Origin: JAJXWB01 sp965246795 | GTDB taxonomy: Bacteria > Pseudomonadota > Alphaproteobacteria > Rhizobiales > Beijerinckiaceae | NCBI GenBank assembly: GCA_965246795.1 | Contig: CBDFFN010000007.1 | Location: 310,001 to 374,000 of the forward strand | DNA length: 64,000 bases | Direction of reading: 5' to 3' | Shown: positions 35,106 to 44,179 of the stretch, piece by piece | How positions within the stretch are numbered: position 1 is the stretch's first letter | How the letters are laid out: every line of letters begins with the position of its first letter | Translations under genes and position numbers: made by a program | Notes under the pieces: model-generated | What the model saw: the letters and a program-made list of their open reading frames with translations, nothing else | What the model was told of the DNA's origin: nothing | Database searches by the model: none

Positions 35106-36977
35106 CTAGACGACGATCACATCCGCGTCCGGCGCGTCGGCATAAAGCCGCTCGACCAAAGCCGCGCGGCGCTCGAGACCGGCACGCTGATTGATGTAGC
35201 CTTTGTCCGTTAGTTCGTTGCCGTCGATCGACGCCGGCTCCGCCATCAGCATGGCGCGCGCGACCTTCATGCTCGAAGCGCCGCCGGCACTGGCATTGTG
35301 TGCGCGCAAGCCGTCGCGAATTTTCTCCCGCACGCGCGGATGCGCGACGATCGTCTCCGGCGTCGCCTTCGCATCGCTGATCAGCGCGCGGCAGGCATCG
35401 ATCGCGGGCCAGGCGAGCAGTCCGATGAAGGGGCGGTCCTGTCCCGTCACCAGCGCATCCTGCATGACGGGCGTGCAGGCGGCGATGGTCGCGACGCGCA
35501 GACTGCCGACATGCACGAAAGTGCCGGTGGTGAGCTTGAAATCCTCGACGACGCGGCCGGCGAAGACGAGCCCCTGCGACGGATCGCTTTCGTCGACGAA
35601 GGTCCCAGCATCGCCGATCTTGTAGAAGCCCTCTTCGTCGAAGGCGGCGGCGGTGAGATCGGGCTGGCCGTGGTAACCGGGCGTCACCGTCACGCCGCGC
35701 AACCGCAATTCATAATGCTTGCCGGCTGGCACCATCTTCAATTCGATACCGGGGAAGGGCAGGCCGATAAGGCCGACGCGCTCCGTCTCCCAATAGGTCT
35801 GCGTGGCAGTGGGCGCCGTTTCCGTAGAGCCCCAGCCGGTCGTGAACACGATACGCTTGCCGGTCGCTTTGATAGCCAGCGCCTGCATGCGGTCGTAAAG
35901 GTCGTCCGGCAGCCGTGCGCCGCCATAGGCGATGATCGACAAGTCTTTGAAGAAATGATCGCGCAGCGCGTCGTCGCGTTCGAGAGCGCTTGCCAACACT
36001 GCGTAGCCTGCCGGCACGTTCGCATAATAGGTCGGGGAAACCTCAAGAAGATTGCGCAGCGTCTCATCGAACATGCCCGGCACAGGCCGTCCATCGTCGA
36101 TGTAGAGCGTGCCGCCATCGGCGAGCGCCGCGTTGAACAGCGCATTGCCGCCCATCGTGTGATTCCACGGCATCCAGTCGAGCATCACGCCCGGCGGATC
36201 GTCCTTTCCTCGCGGGCGGGATTGCCGGCCCATCGTGACGTTCGCGCACATCATTCGCTGCGTGTTGATGACGGCCTTCGGCATGCCGGTCGAACCGGAG
36301 GTGAAGAGCAGCTTGCCGACCGTGTCGCCGTCGATCTTCTCCAGCGACGCAGCGACATCTGACGTGACAGGCGTTGCCGCGAGCGCATCGTACGCGATGC
36401 TGTCGATGCCGGGCGCCGGGCGGTCGACATGCACGACCGTAATTCCCGCAAGATCGAGCGCCGCGAGCGCTTTTGCGAAGATGACGCCGTCCTGCACAAG
36501 CACGAGACCGGGCTTGATGCGTGAGAAAATCGTCTTGAGCTTGAGATGATCCTGGCTCATCAAGGAATAGGCGGGCGAGATCGGCGCGGCCGGCGCACGC
36601 GCCTGCATCGCCGCCATCGTCATCAGCGCATGTTCGAGCGAATTGCCGGAAAGGATCGCGACAGGACGATCCGGACCGAGGCCGCAATCGAGCAGCGCCT
36701 GCGTCAGCGCATCGGCGGTGCGCTTCGCCTGCGCGTAGGTAAGCGTCTGCCATTCGCGCGCCGGACCGCGGCGCTGCGCGAGCCACACATGGTCGGGCCG
36801 CTCCTGCGCCCAGCGTGCGAGGTACGCCGGCACATGCCGCTCGTAGGGGTCGAGCGGGATGCGCGAGCGCATGACGATCGTGCCGTCGGGACGGCGCACC
36901 GTCTCGATGTCGCGCTTGATCCAATCGATCTTCCGGAACGCGGGCTTCGCGAGCCCTGCTGCGCCCAAGGCTTCCAT
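35106..36977 (-). CDS. feruloyl-CoA synthase-type AMP-forming acyl-CoA ligase
   Basis: A 623-residue ANL enzyme. The P-loop-like A3 motif LLFTSGSTGMPKAVI, DWMPWNHTMGGNALFN, IAYGGARLPDDLYDRM, TTGWGSTETAPTAT (A5) and GDAGTFVDESDPSQGLVFAGRVVEDFKL (A7-A8) are typical of feruloyl-CoA synthetases, which are longer than other ligases. It would activate ferulate, coumarate or similar acids with ATP and CoA before side-chain removal. ATG 36977 follows GGGAGG and gives a conserved-looking start; an extension to 37040 is less likely. The three downstream genes may share its transcript. Enoyl-CoA hydratase/aldolase is not adjacent. Confidence 0.9.
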   Translation of the reverse strand: MEALGAAGLAKPAFRKIDWIKRDIETVRRPDGTIVMRSRIPLDPYERHVPAYLARWAQERPDHVWLAQRRGPAREWQTLTYAQAKRTADALTQALLDCGLGPDRPVAILSGNSLEHALMTMAAMQARAPAAPISPAYSLMSQDHLKLKTIFSRIKPGLVLVQDGVIFAKALAALDLAGITVVHVDRPAPGIDSIAYDALAATPVTSDVAASLEKIDGDTVGKLLFTSGSTGMPKAVINTQRMMCANVTMGRQSRPRGKDDPPGVMLDWMPWNHTMGGNALFNAALADGGTLYIDDGRPVPGMFDETLRNLLEVSPTYYANVPAGYAVLASALERDDALRDHFFKDLSIIAYGGARLPDDLYDRMQALAIKATGKRIVFTTGWGSTETAPTATQTYWETERVGLIGLPFPGIELKMVPAGKHYELRLRGVTVTPGYHGQPDLTAAAFDEEGFYKIGDAGTFVDESDPSQGLVFAGRVVEDFKLTTGTFVHVGSLRVATIAACTPVMQDALVTGQDRPFIGLLAWPAIDACRALISDAKATPETIVAHPRVREKIRDGLRAHNASAGGASSMKVARAMLMAEPASIDGNELTDKGYINQRAGLERRAALVERLYADAPDADVIVV

Positions 36978-37057
36978 GCCGGCCTCCCAGCCGTCGTTTG
37001 TCGTTTTGCCTTCTATCGGCCGGGCGGGAGAGCGGCGCAAGGTAGTCTAGCGTGACC

Positions 37058-38128
37058 TCAGCGCGACATGGTTGCGATGAGCGCAAGAAACCGGGCGCGA
37101 AACGCAGAAAAGCAGTAGCGCTCCTGCCACAGCGCAAAACCGTTCTGTCCGAGCGACGCCGCGTGGTCAGGATCGGCGAGAAGCGCGATCAACCGATCTG
37201 CGAGATTGGTTTCGTCCGCTGGATCGACATTGTAGCCGGTCACGCCATGCACGTTCACTTCGCATCCCGCATCGTGCGTCGATGCGATCACGGGAATGCC
37301 GTGGCGCATCGCTTCGACGAAGACGAGACCAAAACCTTCCGTGTGGCTCGGCATCGCGAAGACATGTGTGCGTGCCCAAAGCGCCTCGATCTCGTGCTCT
37401 GGAACAAAACCGAGCACGTCGATATGTTTTGCTGCCGGCGAGCCTGCTGCGAAATCGCGGATCGTATCGAGGCCATCGCCGCCGCCCGCGATCACCAACC
37501 GCGCATCGGGCACGCGTGCGACGACATCCGACCAGGCCGTGATGAGTTCGACGTGGCCTTTGCCGGACTCGGCCTTCACGATGCGTCCAAGAATCATCGT
37601 CGTTGGCGGCGCGCCCTCGATGCGTCGCGTTATGGCCGGCGGATCGTCGGTCTCCGTGCCGAGTGGACAGATACGCGCCTGCGGGAGCGGCCCGTGCAGC
37701 GCCTCGAAGCGCCGCAGCGTGTGCGCGGAATTGACGAAGACCAGGCTGGCATCGCGATAGGACGCGTGAGCCTGCGGCTTCAGCGCTTCCCATGCCTCGA
37801 TGCCATGCATCCAGACGGCGAAGGGACGTCGCAGGCCCGGCAGGCGCGGGCGTCCGCGCGCAATGCCGGCGGAATCGTAAAGGGCAAAATCCGCCGTGAG
37901 AGCGTGACGATAACAGGACGTGGCGAAACGCAGCTTGCTGCCCGACGCGGTCAGGCTTTTGGCTCCGTCGATGGCGGACATTTTTCGATCGAGGAACGAC
38001 AGCGCCGTGACATCGTAACCGCCGTGCGCCAGCGCCGAAATGCTGGCGCGCGCGACCCGCGCGATGCCGCCACGGCCAGCTTCGAGCAAGGCTGCGCCGA
38101 CCAGCACCTTCGTTCGACGATGTAGCAT
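37058..38128 (-). CDS. glycosyltransferase family 4 (group 1)
   Basis: A 356-residue GT-B enzyme. The N-terminal domain begins KVLVGAALLEAGRGGIARVARA, and the C-terminal nucleotide-sugar domain has LGRIVKAESGKGHVELI, LVIAGGGDGLDTIRD and PSHTEGFGLVFVEAM, in which Glu-x7-Glu is the retaining GT4 motif. It would add a sugar to a cell-surface glycan on the cytoplasmic face. It lies at the start of a region with another glycosyltransferase and two methyltransferases (39751-42531), so a surface polysaccharide role is likely but not shown. ATG 38128. Confidence 0.9.
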   Translation of the reverse strand: MLHRRTKVLVGAALLEAGRGGIARVARASISALAHGGYDVTALSFLDRKMSAIDGAKSLTASGSKLRFATSCYRHALTADFALYDSAGIARGRPRLPGLRRPFAVWMHGIEAWEALKPQAHASYRDASLVFVNSAHTLRRFEALHGPLPQARICPLGTETDDPPAITRRIEGAPPTTMILGRIVKAESGKGHVELITAWSDVVARVPDARLVIAGGGDGLDTIRDFAAGSPAAKHIDVLGFVPEHEIEALWARTHVFAMPSHTEGFGLVFVEAMRHGIPVIASTHDAGCEVNVHGVTGYNVDPADETNLADRLIALLADPDHAASLGQNGFALWQERYCFSAFRARFLALIATMSR

Positions 38129-38155
38129 CTCCCCCCGAAATCGCGCCGGCTGTTC

Positions 38156-38527
38156 TCAGACTATCGCACTTCGATCTCGATGGTGATCCGCCTGATACAT
38201 CTCGACATCGGCGCGGATACGATCCGGACCGTGGTAGCCGGCTTTCGACGCATAGGCGACGCTGTTCAACCCTGCGACGCCCGCCTGTCCATGAGCGGGA
38301 CGTTCAACGATGCGGACGCCCTTGTTCTCTATGTTCGCTCTGAGAGTGATGCCATTTCCTGTGCCAAAGCGAGCAAGTCCTACCCCTACGACAAGAGCGC
38401 ACGTCTCGCCGGAATCCAAGATCATCTTCGAGGTGCCGAAACTGGCGGCGTCGGTTGTTTCGCAAGCTTCTGCAACACCGATTCCGGACGCTGACACAAT
38501 CGCAGCCGCAACAATTAGACGAAGCAT
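38156..38527 (-). CDS. small secreted protein of unknown function
   Basis: A 123-residue protein: the first ~20 residues (MLRLIVAAAIVSASGIGVAEA) are a signal peptide. The mature chain has two Cys (EACETTDA and GETCALVVG), possibly a disulfide, and no recognised domain. It ends 27 bases before the glycosyltransferase start on the same strand. A periplasmic role is inferred. The 255 bases between its start and the MBL gene hold no clear gene except the small frame at 38670. Confidence 0.6.
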   Translation of the reverse strand: MLRLIVAAAIVSASGIGVAEACETTDAASFGTSKMILDSGETCALVVGVGLARFGTGNGITLRANIENKGVRIVERPAHGQAGVAGLNSVAYASKAGYHGPDRIRADVEMYQADHHRDRSAIV

Positions 38528-38669
38528 GTATCCCCCAAATCCTCGACGTTCAGAAGATCAGGTCGCCGAGCGACGGGCAACGTCTGATCGTCAGCCCGAC
38601 AGGACCATTTCGCGCGTCCAAGTCTTTTTCAACCTCGCTCCAACCCCGCCACCGTTCCAAGGAGGTGAA

Positions 38670-38819
38670 ATGAACGCCGGCTTTCTCAACTGCATGGCGC
38701 ACGCAGACGGAATGCAGGCGCGCATTCGCTTGACGGCCGCGGGCGCGGGTTCTAGGCGCGACGGAACAGAGGAAACGTACCGATGGCAGCCACGGGCTTT
38801 GCAAGTCAGAACGACCTGA
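38670..38819 (+). CDS. possible small ORF with a perfect Shine-Dalgarno (49 residues)
   Basis: AAGGAGGTGA at 38659-38668 matches the 16S anti-Shine-Dalgarno over ten bases, one base before the ATG at 38670 (four bases from GGAGG to ATG). The frame runs to TGA at 38817 and overlaps the first 37 bases of the MBL gene in another frame. The 49-residue product (MNAGFLNCMAHADGM...) has no recognisable domain. It could be a leader peptide or chance; I would not annotate it firmly. Confidence 0.2.
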   Translation: MNAGFLNCMAHADGMQARIRLTAAGAGSRRDGTEETYRWQPRALQVRTT

Positions 38820-39748
38820 CGGAGAAAAAGGAAACCTTCTCCGAACTCGCGCCAGGCGTCTTTGCGCTGACGGCCGAGGGCGATCCGAACTCCGGTGTCA
38901 TCGTCGGCGACGATTCCGTGCTCGTCATCGATGCCCGTGCAACCCCGCGCATGGCCGGCGACCTCGTCGCGCAGGTGAAACGCGTCACCGACAAGCCGAT
39001 CCGCCACGTGCTGCTGACGCATTACCACGCTGTGCGCGTGCTCGGCGTGGCGGGCTATCCCGAGCGCGTCAACGTCATATCAAGCGACGTCACACGCGGG
39101 ATGATCGTCGAGCGCGGCCAGCAGGACATGGATTCCGAAATCCAGCGCTTCCCGCGTCTCTTCCGCGGCAAGGAGGAAATACCGGGCCTCACATGGCCGA
39201 CGATGACCTTCACCGGCGAGATGACGCTCTATCTCGGTTCGCGCGAGGTGAAGATCGTTCATGCCGGGCGCGGGCACACGCGCGGCGATACGGTGGCCTG
39301 GCTGCCGAAGGAGAAGGTGCTCTTCGCCGGCGATCTCGTCGAATTCGGCGCGACGCCCTATTGCGGCGATGCGCATTACGGCGACTGGCCTGCGACGCTC
39401 GACCGGCTCGAGGCATTCGGTGCGAAGGCTATCGTGCCCGGCCGTGGCGAGGCGCTGACGACGCCCGCGATGATCCGCGAGGGCCTCGAGGGAACGCGCG
39501 CGTTCACGCGCGATCTTTTCGCCATTGCGAAAGACTGCGTCGCGGGGGGCAAGAATCTTGGCGACACCTACGCCCGCGCGATGCACGAGATGCGGCCGAA
39601 ATACGGGCACTGGGTGATCTTCGAACATTGCATGCCGTTCGATGTCAGCCGCGCCTACGACGAGGCGCAGGGCATCGATAATCCGCGCATCTGGACGGCC
39701 GAGCGCGACATCGAAATGTGGAAATCGCTGGAAGGCCACGGCGCCTGA
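38783..39748 (+). CDS. MBL-fold metallo-hydrolase with altered metal motif
   Basis: A 321-residue cytoplasmic protein of the glyoxalase II-like MBL superfamily. GDDSVLVIDARATPRM and the later HAGRGHTRGDTVAWL and LFAGDLVEF match the fold, but the first metal motif reads THYHAVRVLG, so the usual D and H of HxHxDH are V and R. One metal site is therefore probably lost or different. The C-terminal HCMPFDVSRAYDEA is conserved in this subfamily as I recall it. ATG 38783 follows AGAGGA. It precedes the CgeB-like glycosyltransferase by two bases. Reaction unknown. Confidence 0.85.
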   Translation: MAATGFASQNDLTEKKETFSELAPGVFALTAEGDPNSGVIVGDDSVLVIDARATPRMAGDLVAQVKRVTDKPIRHVLLTHYHAVRVLGVAGYPERVNVISSDVTRGMIVERGQQDMDSEIQRFPRLFRGKEEIPGLTWPTMTFTGEMTLYLGSREVKIVHAGRGHTRGDTVAWLPKEKVLFAGDLVEFGATPYCGDAHYGDWPATLDRLEAFGAKAIVPGRGEALTTPAMIREGLEGTRAFTRDLFAIAKDCVAGGKNLGDTYARAMHEMRPKYGHWVIFEHCMPFDVSRAYDEAQGIDNPRIWTAERDIEMWKSLEGHGA

Positions 39749-39750
39749 TC

Positions 39751-40788
39751 ATGCGGCCGCTGATGCTGTTCGCCGGAGAATTCTGGGACGGCGCCAGCGG
39801 CCTCGGTTTGGCGGACGGTTTCGCAAAGGCCGGTTTCGATGTCGCGACATTCGATATAGGGCATTATATCGCGGCGACCGATGGTGACTTAAGACTGCGT
39901 GCTCTGTCGCGGCTGACGACGCCGTTCGCGCTCGCAAAATATCGTGACTGGGTCAGCGTTTCACGCGTCGCAGAGCAGCCAGCAATTTTCTTCACAGTGA
40001 AGGGCCCGGCGGCCGACCGATCGCTTCTCGAAACGCTAAAGGCACGGGGTGCGCGTCTCGCGATGTTCTACCCGGACGTCGACTTCGATCATGCCGGCGT
40101 CGATTCCAGCCTTTTCGCGCTCTACGATTTTATCTTCACAACGAAGCGTTTTCACCTGCCCTGGATGGCGCAGCACCTCCGTGGTCCGGCCATCCACCAC
40201 GTCGATCACGGCTATTCCACGCGTACGCATCTCGCGGTACGCGATCTCGACACACATGAGCAATGTTTCGATGTCGGCTTCGTGGGTAATCATTCCGACT
40301 ACAAGCATCGGTGGCTCTTGGACATGATCGGCTCGCGGCCTAATCTGTCGCTCGTCATCGCAGGACCCAATTGGGCGCGCGCGACGCGAGGATCGGTCCT
40401 GCAAGGCAAGGTGGTCGAAGAGGTGACAGGCGCGTTCTACCGCCGCCTCATCGCGCGCAGCCGCATCAATCTGGCAATCCATCACGGCCCGACGAAAAGT
40501 GGCTGGGCCGACAGCGTCTCGACACGCACGTTCGAGATACCTGCTGCGCGCGGCTTCATGCTCCATGTCGACAACGACGAAGTACGGACGCTTTACGATG
40601 TCGGCAGTGAAATCGACGTCTTTGCCACGCCGCAGGAATTGGCGGAGAGAATCGATTTTTATCTCGCGCAGCCCGAACGACGGGTCGCCATGATCGACGC
40701 CGCTTATGTGCGGGCGGTGCCGGCCTATAGCTACGACGCGCGCGCGGCGCGTATGGCCGAGATCATGGGTTTCAGCACGGCAACCTGA
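39751..40788 (+). CDS. CgeB-like / group 1 glycosyltransferase
   Basis: A 345-residue GT-B-like protein. LMLFAGEFWDGASGLGLADGF opens the chain; YDFIFTTKRFHLPWM, HHVDHGYSTRTHLAV, DVGFVGNHSDYKHRWL and FEIPAARGFMLHVDN are typical of the CgeB/Glyco_trans_1_2 group that sugar-decorates spores or surface glycans. Expected in the cytoplasm. ATG 39751 lies two bases after the MBL gene stop, so the two are co-transcribed. Donor and acceptor are unknown; a role in surface sugars follows from the neighbours only. Confidence 0.82.
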   Translation: MRPLMLFAGEFWDGASGLGLADGFAKAGFDVATFDIGHYIAATDGDLRLRALSRLTTPFALAKYRDWVSVSRVAEQPAIFFTVKGPAADRSLLETLKARGARLAMFYPDVDFDHAGVDSSLFALYDFIFTTKRFHLPWMAQHLRGPAIHHVDHGYSTRTHLAVRDLDTHEQCFDVGFVGNHSDYKHRWLLDMIGSRPNLSLVIAGPNWARATRGSVLQGKVVEEVTGAFYRRLIARSRINLAIHHGPTKSGWADSVSTRTFEIPAARGFMLHVDNDEVRTLYDVGSEIDVFATPQELAERIDFYLAQPERRVAMIDAAYVRAVPAYSYDARAARMAEIMGFSTAT

Positions 40789-40798
40789 ACGCGCCGAA

Positions 40799-41590
40799 CT
40801 ATGTCCATCCCCGGCGAAAGAACGTGACCGACCGGAACGACCTTGCGCCAAAGCCGTGCGACGCCAGCGCGGACACGACGCGTCGCGTGATCTGCGGTCC
40901 ATGCAGTTCCGCGACGATCGTGTCGACCCGTGGCAGCCAATTGCCGGCGTCCGCCTCGACGACTTCGAGTTCGGCGCCTTCGATATCCATCTTCAGCAAA
41001 TCGATCCGTGATTCCGGAAACATGGCGAGAAGATCCGAAACGACGATCGTCTCGACGGGAACGACGCCGGAGCCGAGCGCGCCGCCGAGCATCTGACCGT
41101 CGAAGGTCGTCGTCCGGCGCGACCCGGCGAGCCCTTTTCGGAGAAGGCGTACCTGTCCGGCGTAGGCTGTGAGGTTTTGCGTCGCGAGCTCGAAATTAGC
41201 GCGCTCCGGTTCCAGCGCGACGATCGTCGCGTGCGGATACCGCGTCGCAAAATATGCGGCGGTATCACCGACGAAAGCACCGGCGTCCACGATCGCGCGC
41301 GGTTGCCACTGTGCCGGCAGATGCGCGGCATATTCCTCGCGGATGACGTTATTGAGGATCGCGCCATAGGCATCGGGGCCGGAAGGTAGGACGATCGGAT
41401 GCGCCAGCGAACGCAGGCGAAAACTGGCGGGCCGCGCGTGCCCTGACCGCGCGTGGCGGCTGAGAGAACGCGCCGTTCCGATCCCTTCGCGCCGCACCAC
41501 CTGCACATTGTTCAAGGTCGCCGCGGCCAACGAATAGAGCGGCGATGTCTGGCCCAGCAAGCGGCGCGCGGCCCGCCTCAGCAATTCCAT
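40799..41590 (-). CDS. FkbM family methyltransferase
   Basis: A 263-residue SAM-dependent O-methyltransferase. Motif I AIVDAGAFVGDTAAYFA, the acidic turn VALEPERANFELATQNL and the later DLLKMDIEGAELEVVEA are the FkbM signature. Members often methylate sugars of exopolysaccharide or lipopolysaccharide. ATG 41590, with GAGGAACGG upstream, is used; the frame before it is not protein-like. It converges with the glycosyltransferase at 39751 and is divergent from the methyltransferase at 41710 (119-base gap). The acceptor is unknown. Confidence 0.87.
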   Translation of the reverse strand: MELLRRAARRLLGQTSPLYSLAAATLNNVQVVRREGIGTARSLSRHARSGHARPASFRLRSLAHPIVLPSGPDAYGAILNNVIREEYAAHLPAQWQPRAIVDAGAFVGDTAAYFATRYPHATIVALEPERANFELATQNLTAYAGQVRLLRKGLAGSRRTTTFDGQMLGGALGSGVVPVETIVVSDLLAMFPESRIDLLKMDIEGAELEVVEADAGNWLPRVDTIVAELHGPQITRRVVSALASHGFGARSFRSVTFFRRGWT

Positions 41591-41709
41591 CCGTTCCTCA
41601 CGGGGACGTTTTCGGCAACGATGGCCGATCGCGCGGCCCGTACGCGCGTCGCCACGTTCTGTCATGCGGGCAAAGGCGGGTCCATTCGCTTGGAAACGTC
41701 TTGAGCCGA

Positions 41710-42531
41710 ATGTCTCCGGCGTTTGACGTCGACACGGCGCTGTCGCATGGGCGACCGGCATGCCTCGCACCAGGCGTCTCGGAGATTGTGATGCACGAGG
41801 GCAACGCAGCCTATCGCGACTACGAACGCTGGAAGAAATGGACGTCGCTGTTCGCCTTCGACGCCGATAAAGCCGGCTATTTCGCGGGTGAAATGCAGGG
41901 CATCGCACTGCGCGGCGCGCATATCCTCGAACTCGGCTTCGGGTCTGGCGATTTTCTCGCTTGGGCAAAAAGCGAGGGCGCGACTGTCGCCGGCACCGAG
42001 GTCAACGATGTTCTGCTCGCGGCGGCACGGGACAATGGCGTCGAGACCTTGCCTGCGGCGATCGCGACGGTCGCGGAGCAGCATTCGGGTCGCTTCGATG
42101 CGGTCATCGCCTTCGATGTTTTCGAGCATTTCGATCTCGACGAGATACGATCCGCGATGGCCGCCTGCAGAAAAATGCTCAAGCCCGGCGGTCGGTTGAT
42201 CCTGCGTTTTCCGAATGCGCAGAGCCCATTCGGCCTGCCGCCTCAGAACGGCGACATTACGCACAAATCCCGCCTGTCGCTCAGTACCTTCGAGCAGATT
42301 CTCGATCACGATGCTTTTGCGATCGACAGGTACGGACCACCGTTCCGCTTTCTTGGAACAGGCCTCCGGACGATGCTGACGCGTCGTTTGCGGGGTGCAG
42401 CGCAAGCCACCATCTCTGCCCTTCTGAACGCCGTCTATTCGCAGGACATCCCGTGGCATCCAGTCGTCGTGCTTGTCCTGCGTCGGCAAGCTTCGACGGA
42501 CGCCTTGCCGACCCCGGCACGCGGGCGGTAA
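41710..42531 (+). CDS. class I SAM-dependent methyltransferase
   Basis: A 273-residue protein with HILELGFGSGDFLAWAKSEGA as motif I and GTEVNDVLLAAARDNG, DAVIAFDVFEHFD and KMLKPGGRLILRFPNAQSP following; the layout is that of methyltransferases that act on surface glycans or lipid intermediates. The N-terminal segment HEGNAAYRDYERWKKW is a typical lead-in. ATG 41710. It sits between the FkbM gene and the aromatic monooxygenase, whose ATG is ten bases after its stop; this closeness may be accidental since the functions differ. Confidence 0.83.
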   Translation: MSPAFDVDTALSHGRPACLAPGVSEIVMHEGNAAYRDYERWKKWTSLFAFDADKAGYFAGEMQGIALRGAHILELGFGSGDFLAWAKSEGATVAGTEVNDVLLAAARDNGVETLPAAIATVAEQHSGRFDAVIAFDVFEHFDLDEIRSAMAACRKMLKPGGRLILRFPNAQSPFGLPPQNGDITHKSRLSLSTFEQILDHDAFAIDRYGPPFRFLGTGLRTMLTRRLRGAAQATISALLNAVYSQDIPWHPVVVLVLRRQASTDALPTPARGR

Positions 42532-42541
42532 TGGAGCGGCC

Positions 42542-44179
42542 ATGACAGGCTTCGTGTCGACGCCGTTTCCCTTCGTGCCGCCCCCGGAACTCGGCGGCGG
42601 CTCTGTCACGCGCAAACCGGTCGTGATTGTCGGCGCCGGCCCTGTGGGCCTTTGCTGCGCTATCGATCTCGCGCTCCATGGCGTTGCCTCGACGGTCATC
42701 GACGACGGCGACACGGTGTCGACCGGCAGCCGAGCCATCTGCTGGGCCAAGCGCACGCTGGAGATTTTCGATCGGCTCGGCATCGGCGAGCGTGTGGTCG
42801 AGAAGGGCGTCACGTGGAATGTCGGCCGCGTCTTTCACGGCGACGACGAACTCTTCCGCTTCGATCTGCTGCCGGAGCCGCATCATCGCCGGCCCGCCTT
42901 CGTTAATTTGCAGCAGTATTACGTCGAACAATATCTTGTGGAACGCGCGCAAGATTTTCCCGATCTCATCGATATCAGGTGGAAGAGCGAAGTTTTCGGC
43001 GTGACGCCGCACCCAGATGGTGTCGGCGTATCGGTGCGCACGCCCGCGGGCGCTTATACGCTCGATGGCGACTGGCTGATCGCCTGCGATGGCGCGCGCT
43101 CGCCGGTTCGCGGCATGATGGGGCTCGCCTTCACCGGCCAGCGTTTCGAAGAACGCTTTCTCATCGCCGATGTGCGCATGAAGGCGGATTATCCGACCGA
43201 GCGCCTGTTCTGGTTCAAGCCGACCTTCCATGCCGGCCAAAGCGCGTTGATGCATCGACAGGCCGACGATGTCTTCCGCATCGACTTCCAGCTCGGCCCT
43301 GACGCGGACCCGGAAGCCGAGCGCGAACCGGAGCGCGTCATGGCGCGCGTGAAGGCGGTCGTCGGCGACACGCCTGTCGAACTCGAATGGTGCTCGGTCT
43401 ATTCCTTCCGTTGCGCGCGGCTCGATCGTTTCGTGCACGGCCGCGTCGTCTTCGCCGGCGATAGCGCGCATGTTGTCAGTCCCTTTGGCGCACGCGGCGG
43501 GAATGGCGGCGTGCAGGATGCCGACAATCTCTGCTGGAAGCTGGCGCATGTTGTGAAGGGCGAGGCACCAGCGTCGCTCATCGACACCTACGACGAAGAG
43601 CGCGGCTTTGGCGCGGACGAGAACATCCGCAATTCCAGCCGTACGACAACATTCATGACGCCGAAAACACGCATGGAATTTCTCTTCCGCGATGCGGTGC
43701 TGTCGCTTGCGAAGACGAAGCCTTTTGCGCGGGCATTGCTCAATGCGGGGCGGCTGTCGAAACCGTGCATGCTAGGCGAGAAGAGCCTGCAGACGCAGGG
43801 CGCGTTTGCGGGAGGACTCATGCCCGGCGATCCTTGCGTCGATGCGCCGATCACGGATGCCGCTGGCCGACGCGGTTGGCTACTTAGTCATCTGGGCGGC
43901 GACTTCGTCCTACTCGCGGTTGGCGACAATGCGCCAACACCGACGCGGGATGGCCTGCGCATGGTCGTCGTCGCTAGCGCGCCGCGTACTGATACGACGG
44001 GTACAGCACTCGTCGATCGCGAAGGTCTTGCACGTTCCCGCTACGGCGAGGGACTCTTCCTCATCCGGCCCGACGCGCATGTCGCGGCGCGCTTCGACAC
44101 TTACGACCACGACGCGCTTGCCGCTGCTCTGGTCCGCTCGCTTGGACGTACGGCCGAAATTGTGAAGGCCGCGGCATGA
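42542..44179 (+). CDS. FAD-dependent aromatic monooxygenase (MhaA-like large component)
   Basis: A 545-residue flavoprotein hydroxylase. FAD motif VVIVGAGPVGLCCAIDLALHG near residue 31, DWLIACDGARSPVR (GD/DG motif), and GRVVFAGDSAHVVSPFGARGGNGGVQDADNLCWKL, the second FAD site. The family hydroxylates phenolic acids such as 3-(3-hydroxyphenyl)propionate. In Pseudomonas putida U a protein of this size, MhaA, with a ~6-kDa partner, MhaB, turns 3-hydroxyphenylacetate into homogentisate. Here a 68-residue gene and hmgA follow with four-base overlaps, so I infer the same reaction. ATG 42542 has GGAG upstream. Confidence 0.9.
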   Translation: MTGFVSTPFPFVPPPELGGGSVTRKPVVIVGAGPVGLCCAIDLALHGVASTVIDDGDTVSTGSRAICWAKRTLEIFDRLGIGERVVEKGVTWNVGRVFHGDDELFRFDLLPEPHHRRPAFVNLQQYYVEQYLVERAQDFPDLIDIRWKSEVFGVTPHPDGVGVSVRTPAGAYTLDGDWLIACDGARSPVRGMMGLAFTGQRFEERFLIADVRMKADYPTERLFWFKPTFHAGQSALMHRQADDVFRIDFQLGPDADPEAEREPERVMARVKAVVGDTPVELEWCSVYSFRCARLDRFVHGRVVFAGDSAHVVSPFGARGGNGGVQDADNLCWKLAHVVKGEAPASLIDTYDEERGFGADENIRNSSRTTTFMTPKTRMEFLFRDAVLSLAKTKPFARALLNAGRLSKPCMLGEKSLQTQGAFAGGLMPGDPCVDAPITDAAGRRGWLLSHLGGDFVLLAVGDNAPTPTRDGLRMVVVASAPRTDTTGTALVDREGLARSRYGEGLFLIRPDAHVAARFDTYDHDALAAALVRSLGRTAEIVKAAA

